DNA from: CAZWRK01 sp964635875
GTDB taxonomy: Bacteria > Pseudomonadota > Gammaproteobacteria > Burkholderiales > Aquaspirillaceae
DNA: 18,535 nucleotides
Assembly (NCBI GenBank): GCA_964635875.1
Contig: CAZWRK010000082.1
Span: 1-18,535, forward strand
Direction: 5' to 3'
The notes beneath the pieces are model-generated. The model made no database searches. It worked only from the letters and a program-made list of their open reading frames with translations, and was not told the origin of the DNA. Made by a program: the position numbers and the translations under genes. How positions within the stretch are numbered: the stretch's first letter is position 1; each line of letters starts with the position of its first letter. Below, piece by piece: positions 14,809 to 18,535 of this stretch.

Positions 14809-15981
14809 ATGCCGCTTTTTCATCATCCTCAAGCCTTTAAAGTGGCGATGGTCGCCGGTGAAGCCTCTGGCGATCTTTTAGCCGCTCCGCTCATTGCCGC
14901 GATTCGCGCTGTCCGTCCCGATGCCGAATTTGTCGGAATCGGCGGCCCACTGATGCAAGGCGAAGGCCTGCGCTCGCTGTATCCCCAAGAAGATTTGGCG
15001 GTGCGCGGCTACGCCGAAGTATTGAAAAGTCTGCCGCGCTTGCTGTCGATTCGGCGCGGACTCAAGCAAGCCTTTTTGGCCGATCCGCCTGATGTTTTCA
15101 TTGGGATTGATGCCCCTGATTTTAATCTTGGCCTCGAAAAAACCCTCAAGGCGCACGGCATTCCGACCGTGCACTATGTCAGTCCGTCAATTTGGGCATG
15201 GCGTGGCGAACGGATTCACAAAATTAAAAAAGCCGTGAATCACGTTTTGGCGCTCTTCCCGATGGAAGAAGCGATTTACCAAAAAGCCGGTATTCCCGTC
15301 ACCTATGTCGGGCATCCGCTCGCGCCGCGCTTTCATGACCTCCCCGAGCGTGCCGAAATGCGCGCCCAATTGCGCCTGCCGATTGCCAGCCCTGTTTTTA
15401 CCCTGTTGCCGGGCAGCCGCGTCAGCGAAATTGACTATATGGCCCCGCTGTTTTTAGAGACTGCGCGCCGAATTCACGCAGCTTTGCCAGAGGCGGTCTT
15501 TTTGGTGCCGCTGGCGACGCGCTCCAGCCGCGATCGTTTTCTGAAAATTTTGGCGCGCAGCAGCTTGGAATACCTGCCGCTGCGTCCGCTGTATGGGCAT
15601 GCGCGTGAGGCGGTGGTGGCGAGTGAAGTGGTGTTGGCCGCCAGCGGCACTGTGACGCTTGAAGTGGCGATGGCTAAACGGCCGATGGTGATTAGTTACC
15701 GTATTTCGCCGCTGACTTACCGCATTGTGCGCCGCAAACTCAAGCTGCCTTATGTCGGCTTGCCGAACATTTTATCGGGGCGCTTTGTGGTGCCCGAGTT
15801 GCTGCAAGACGATGCCACCGCCGAAAACCTGTGCCGTGCGGTGTTAAACATCTACCACGACAAGGTGTATCAAATTTGGCTTGAGCAGCACTTTACCGAG
15901 CTGCACCAAAGCCTGTGCGCCGACAGCGCCACGCTCGCCGCGCGCGCCATTCTCGACACTGCAAAGCGACGTGAATCATGA
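14809..15981 (+). CDS. lpxB: Lipid A disaccharide synthase
   Basis: LpxB condenses UDP-2,3-diacylglucosamine with lipid X to form the beta-1,6 disaccharide of lipid A at the inner face of the inner membrane. The ATG at 14809 gives 390 residues (E. coli 382). The frame is open back to 14719 within lpxA, but the extra 30 residues are not LpxB-like. Glycosyltransferase family 19 motifs are present: VAGEASGDLLAA near the start, FVGIGGPLM, VHYVSPSIWAWR, the LLPGSRVSEI nucleotide site and VLAASGTVTLEVAMAKRPMVISYR. No Shine-Dalgarno is seen. Its stop overlaps the rnhB ATG by 4 bases. Confidence 0.97.
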   Translation: MPLFHHPQAFKVAMVAGEASGDLLAAPLIAAIRAVRPDAEFVGIGGPLMQGEGLRSLYPQEDLAVRGYAEVLKSLPRLLSIRRGLKQAFLADPPDVFIGIDAPDFNLGLEKTLKAHGIPTVHYVSPSIWAWRGERIHKIKKAVNHVLALFPMEEAIYQKAGIPVTYVGHPLAPRFHDLPERAEMRAQLRLPIASPVFTLLPGSRVSEIDYMAPLFLETARRIHAALPEAVFLVPLATRSSRDRFLKILARSSLEYLPLRPLYGHAREAVVASEVVLAASGTVTLEVAMAKRPMVISYRISPLTYRIVRRKLKLPYVGLPNILSGRFVVPELLQDDATAENLCRAVLNIYHDKVYQIWLEQHFTELHQSLCADSATLAARAILDTAKRRES

Positions 15982-16571
15982 GCGCCGGACTGTGTGGGGT
16001 TGACGAGGCCGGTCGCGGGCCGTTGGCAGGGAGTGTGTTTGCGGCGGCGGTGATTTTAGATCCCGCCCGCCCGATCGCTGGTCTAGCGGATTCCAAAGTA
16101 TTAAGCGAAGCCAAGCGTAACGCCTTAGCCGTGGAAATCCGCGAAAAAGCCTTGGCCTATTGCATTGCCTCGGCCAGCGCCGCAGAAATCGACCAGATCA
16201 ACATTTTGCAAGCGACGTTTTTAGCGATGCGCCGCGCCGTCGATGGCCTCGGCTGCGTGCCAACCGAAGTGCAAGTCGATGGCAATCGTGCGCCGCCGTT
16301 GTCGATTGATGTGGTTGTCACGCCGATTGTCAAAGGCGATGCCAAAGTCGCCGAAATTTCTGCCGCGTCGATTTTGGCGAAAACCGCCCGCGATGCCGAA
16401 TTGGTCTTGCTCGATCAACGTTATCCGCTGTATGGCTTTGCCCAGCACAAAGGCTATCCGACTGCCGCGCACTTTGCCGCCCTCGCCGCGCATGGCCCTT
16501 GCCCCGAGCATCGTAAAACCTTTGGCCCCGTCAAACGCTGGCTAGAAGCCCATCAAGGCGAGTTGTTCTAA
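15978..16571 (+). CDS. rnhB: Ribonuclease HII
   Basis: RNase HII (197 residues) nicks RNA/DNA hybrids and starts ribonucleotide excision repair by cutting 5' of single ribonucleotides in DNA. The four acidic catalytic residues are D9 and E10 (GVDEAGRG), D101 (VQVDGNRAP) and D121 (VKGDAKVAEISAASILAK). The C-terminal YGFAQHKGYPTAAHFAAL and HRKTFGPVKRWL match the family. The ATG overlaps the lpxB stop (ATGA), and no clear Shine-Dalgarno is present. This is the usual last gene of the lpx cluster; in many relatives the next gene is dnaE or an rRNA methylase, but here a terminator and hsdM follow. Confidence 0.98.
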   Translation: MSAGLCGVDEAGRGPLAGSVFAAAVILDPARPIAGLADSKVLSEAKRNALAVEIREKALAYCIASASAAEIDQINILQATFLAMRRAVDGLGCVPTEVQVDGNRAPPLSIDVVVTPIVKGDAKVAEISAASILAKTARDAELVLLDQRYPLYGFAQHKGYPTAAHFAALAAHGPCPEHRKTFGPVKRWLEAHQGELF

Positions 16572-16593
16572 ACCGCCTCGGCTTTGATTCTTC

Positions 16594-16620
16594 GCCCCCG
16601 ACCTGTTCGGGGGCTTTTTA
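16594..16620 (+). terminator. Intrinsic terminator after rnhB
   Basis: A perfect 8-bp stem GCCCCCGA (16594-16601) / TCGGGGGC (16607-16614) with a CCTGT loop is followed by five T residues. It closes the long envelope operon and separates it from the restriction-modification gene. Confidence 0.92.
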
Positions 16621-16648
16621 TTGGCGTGTCGGCAAAACCCTCTATAAT
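16621..16648 (+). promoter_or_regulatory. Sigma-70 promoter of hsdM
   Basis: TTGGCG (16621-16626, 4 of 6) and an exact TATAAT (16643-16648) are spaced by 16 bases. The -35 begins one base after the rnhB terminator tail. Transcription would start near 16655, leaving a leader of about 58 bases before the hsdM ATG. Confidence 0.72.
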
Positions 16649-16712
16649 CGCCCGTCATTCGTTTAATCTTTTTTGAGCGCCATTTTTTGGCCCGCACCGA
16701 AAGCGACTTGCT

Positions 16713-18535
16713 ATGGATCACGCTTCTTTATCTTCTTTTATTTGGTCCGTTGCCGACTTGCTGCGCGGCGATTACAAACAATCCGAATACGCCAAAGTTA
16801 TCCTGCCGTTTACCATTTTGCGGCGCTTAGATTGTGTATTAGCGGCGACCAAGGCCGACGTGCTCGAAGAGTTGGCCTTGCGCGAAAGCCAAGGTCTCAA
16901 CCCCGAGCCGTTTTTGTTACGCAAAGCCAAACTCAGCTTTTACAACACCGCCCCGCTCGATTTGACCAAGCTCATCGGCGATCAAGATTATCTGCGCGAA
17001 AACCTCTACGCCTACATTCAGGGCTTTTCGGACAGCGCCCGCGATATTTTCGAACGCTTTGATTTTTATACCCAAGTTGAACGCCTGCACAAAGCCGGTT
17101 TGCTCTATCTCATCACCGAAAAATTCGCCCGTATTGATCTGCATCCCGAGGTGGTCGATAACGCGCAAATGGGATCGGTGTTTGAGGAACTGATTCGTAA
17201 ATTTGCCGAAATTTCCAACGAAACCGCCGGTGAACATTTCACCCCGCGCGAAGTCATCCGCCTAATGGTCGATTTGATTTTTATCGAAGATGACGACGTG
17301 TTGACGGCAAATAACGCCGTGGTGCGGACACTTTACGACCCGACCGCAGGCACCGGCGGCATGTTGTCGGCGGCGGGTGAGTATTTGGCCGAACACAACG
17401 CCAAAGCCCGCTTGACCCTTTTCGGCCAAGAGTTGAACGACGAATCCTACGCGATTTGCAAAGCCGACATGCTGATCAAAGGCCAAGATGTCGCCAACAT
17501 CGTGGCCGGTAATACGCTGTCCGAAGACGGCCACGCCGGACGCAAATTTGATTACATGCTGTCGAATCCGCCGTTTGGTGTTGAATGGAAAAAAGTCGAA
17601 AAAGAGATTCGCAAAGAGCACCTCGAACAAGGTTTTGAAGGGCGTTTTGGCCCCGGTTTGCCACGGGTGTCCGATGGTTCGATGCTGTTTTTGCTGCACT
17701 TGGTCGCCAAAATGCGCCCCGCCAGCGAAGGCGGCAGCCGCTTTGGGATTGTCTTGAATGGCTCTCCGTTGTTCACCGGCGGCGCGGGCAGCGGCGAAAG
17801 CGAGATTCGCCGCTATGTGCTCGAAAATGATTTAGTCGAAGCCATCATTGGCCTGCCGACCGACATGTTCTACAACACCGGCATTTCGACTTACATTTGG
17901 ATTTTGTCCAACAAAAAGCCCGAAGACCGCCAAGGCTGGGTGCAATTGATCGACGCCAGCAGCTTTTGGCAAAAAATGCGCAAATCCTTGGGCAGCAAAC
18001 GCAAAGAATTGAGCGATGCGCACATTGCCGACATTACCCGTCTGTTTGGGGAATTTATCGAGGCCGATCAGGCGCTGTTGTTCGATGCCGACGGCAAAGA
18101 AACCGCCCGTGTGGTACTGCCCAAAGGCGCAACGCCACCCGCTGCACCCGTAGGCGGTACGGTCAAAGTCGTGCCGATTTCGCGGGTGTTTGAAAACACT
18201 GCGTTTGGCTACACCACCCTGACGATCGAGCGCCCACTGCGCGACGAACACGGTGAAATTGTCCTTGGCAGCAAAGGCAAACAAAAAGGCAAACCGCAGC
18301 CCGATAGCAGTCTGCGCGACACCGAAAACGTGCCCTTGGGCGAGGACATTCAAGCGTATTTTGAGCGCGAAGTGTTGCCGCACGCCCCCGACGCATGGAT
18401 CGACCACGAGAAATCAAAAGTCGGCTACGAAATCCCGTTTAATCGCCATTTCTACGTTTTCGAGCCGCCGCGCAGCCTGCACGACATCGACCAAGATTTG
18501 AAAGAAGTCACCGCGAACATCATGCGGATGTTGGG
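16713..18535 (+). CDS. hsdM: Type I restriction-modification system methylase subunit HsdM (3' truncated)
   Basis: The frame from ATG 16713 stays open for 607 codons to the window end, so the 3' end is missing. The N-terminal HsdM helical domain (SSFIWSVADLLRGDYKQSEYAKVILPFTILRRLDCVL) is followed by the N6-adenine methyltransferase domain. The SAM-binding motif I is DPTAGTGGML (209-218) and the catalytic NPPF is at 285-288. GEHFTPREVIRLM precedes motif I as is typical. Residues after about 400 form the long C-terminal extension of the larger HsdM subgroup, ending here with PFNRHFYVFEPP. With HsdS it would methylate adenine in a bipartite target, and with HsdR form the restriction complex; neither is in the window. 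The Shine-Dalgarno is poor. Such systems are often acquired by transfer; composition here does not differ obviously from the neighbours. Confidence 0.95.
   Translation, partial: MDHASLSSFIWSVADLLRGDYKQSEYAKVILPFTILRRLDCVLAATKADVLEELALRESQGLNPEPFLLRKAKLSFYNTAPLDLTKLIGDQDYLRENLYAYIQGFSDSARDIFERFDFYTQVERLHKAGLLYLITEKFARIDLHPEVVDNAQMGSVFEELIRKFAEISNETAGEHFTPREVIRLMVDLIFIEDDDVLTANNAVVRTLYDPTAGTGGMLSAAGEYLAEHNAKARLTLFGQELNDESYAICKADMLIKGQDVANIVAGNTLSEDGHAGRKFDYMLSNPPFGVEWKKVEKEIRKEHLEQGFEGRFGPGLPRVSDGSMLFLLHLVAKMRPASEGGSRFGIVLNGSPLFTGGAGSGESEIRRYVLENDLVEAIIGLPTDMFYNTGISTYIWILSNKKPEDRQGWVQLIDASSFWQKMRKSLGSKRKELSDAHIADITRLFGEFIEADQALLFDADGKETARVVLPKGATPPAAPVGGTVKVVPISRVFENTAFGYTTLTIERPLRDEHGEIVLGSKGKQKGKPQPDSSLRDTENVPLGEDIQAYFEREVLPHAPDAWIDHEKSKVGYEIPFNRHFYVFEPPRSLHDIDQDLKEVTANIMRML

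Noticed and set aside
17832..18407. Antisense open frame of 191 codons opposite hsdM
   Set aside because: No recognisable family and fully covered by the HsdM coding sequence.
1..18535. Neisserial DNA uptake sequences, CRISPR repeats, tRNA or IS elements
   Set aside because: Looked for and not seen; no regularly spaced repeats, no transposase and no tRNA-like cloverleaf was recognised.

Overview
The window is a chromosomal segment from a Gram-negative proteobacterium. The gene order rpsB-tsf-pyrH-frr-uppS-cdsA-dxr-rseP-bamA-skp-lpxD-fabZ-lpxA-lpxB-rnhB, with dxr after cdsA rather than after frr as in Escherichia coli, is the arrangement seen in Betaproteobacteria and in Pseudomonas. The S2 and EF-Ts sequences look more betaproteobacterial to me, but the genus cannot be fixed by reading alone. 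Base composition is roughly even to moderately GC-rich, and the rpsB/tsf block uses codons typical of highly expressed genes.

Left edge (1-2100): the C-terminal end of a von Willebrand factor A (ViaA/CoxE-like) protein meets a convergent membrane-bound HD-GYP c-di-GMP phosphodiesterase gene across a shared hairpin terminator. An AT-rich gap then leads to a 67-residue two-helix membrane protein of unknown function. The end of that gene overlaps the probable rpsB promoter.

Translation block (2100-5510): rpsB (S2), tsf (EF-Ts), pyrH (UMP kinase) and frr (ribosome recycling factor). Hairpin terminators lie after rpsB and after tsf. The rpsB leader can be drawn as a pseudoknot that abuts the Shine-Dalgarno sequence.

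Envelope block (5521-16571): uppS, cdsA and dxr provide the undecaprenyl carrier, CDP-diacylglycerol and isoprenoid precursors. rseP, bamA and skp cover envelope-stress proteolysis and outer-membrane protein assembly. lpxD, fabZ, lpxA and lpxB carry out early lipid A synthesis, and rnhB (RNase HII) closes the cluster. Genes are tightly packed with several 4-7 base overlaps, and the run ends in a strong terminator at 16594-16619.

Right edge (16572-18535): a new promoter with an exact TATAAT box drives a type I restriction-modification methylase subunit (HsdM) that runs off the window. This is the accessory part of the segment; hsdS and hsdR are not visible. I found no tRNA, rRNA, insertion sequence or CRISPR array, and no convincing undescribed multi-gene system. 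The most interesting non-coding signals are the rpsB leader fold and the overlapping hairpins upstream of pyrH.
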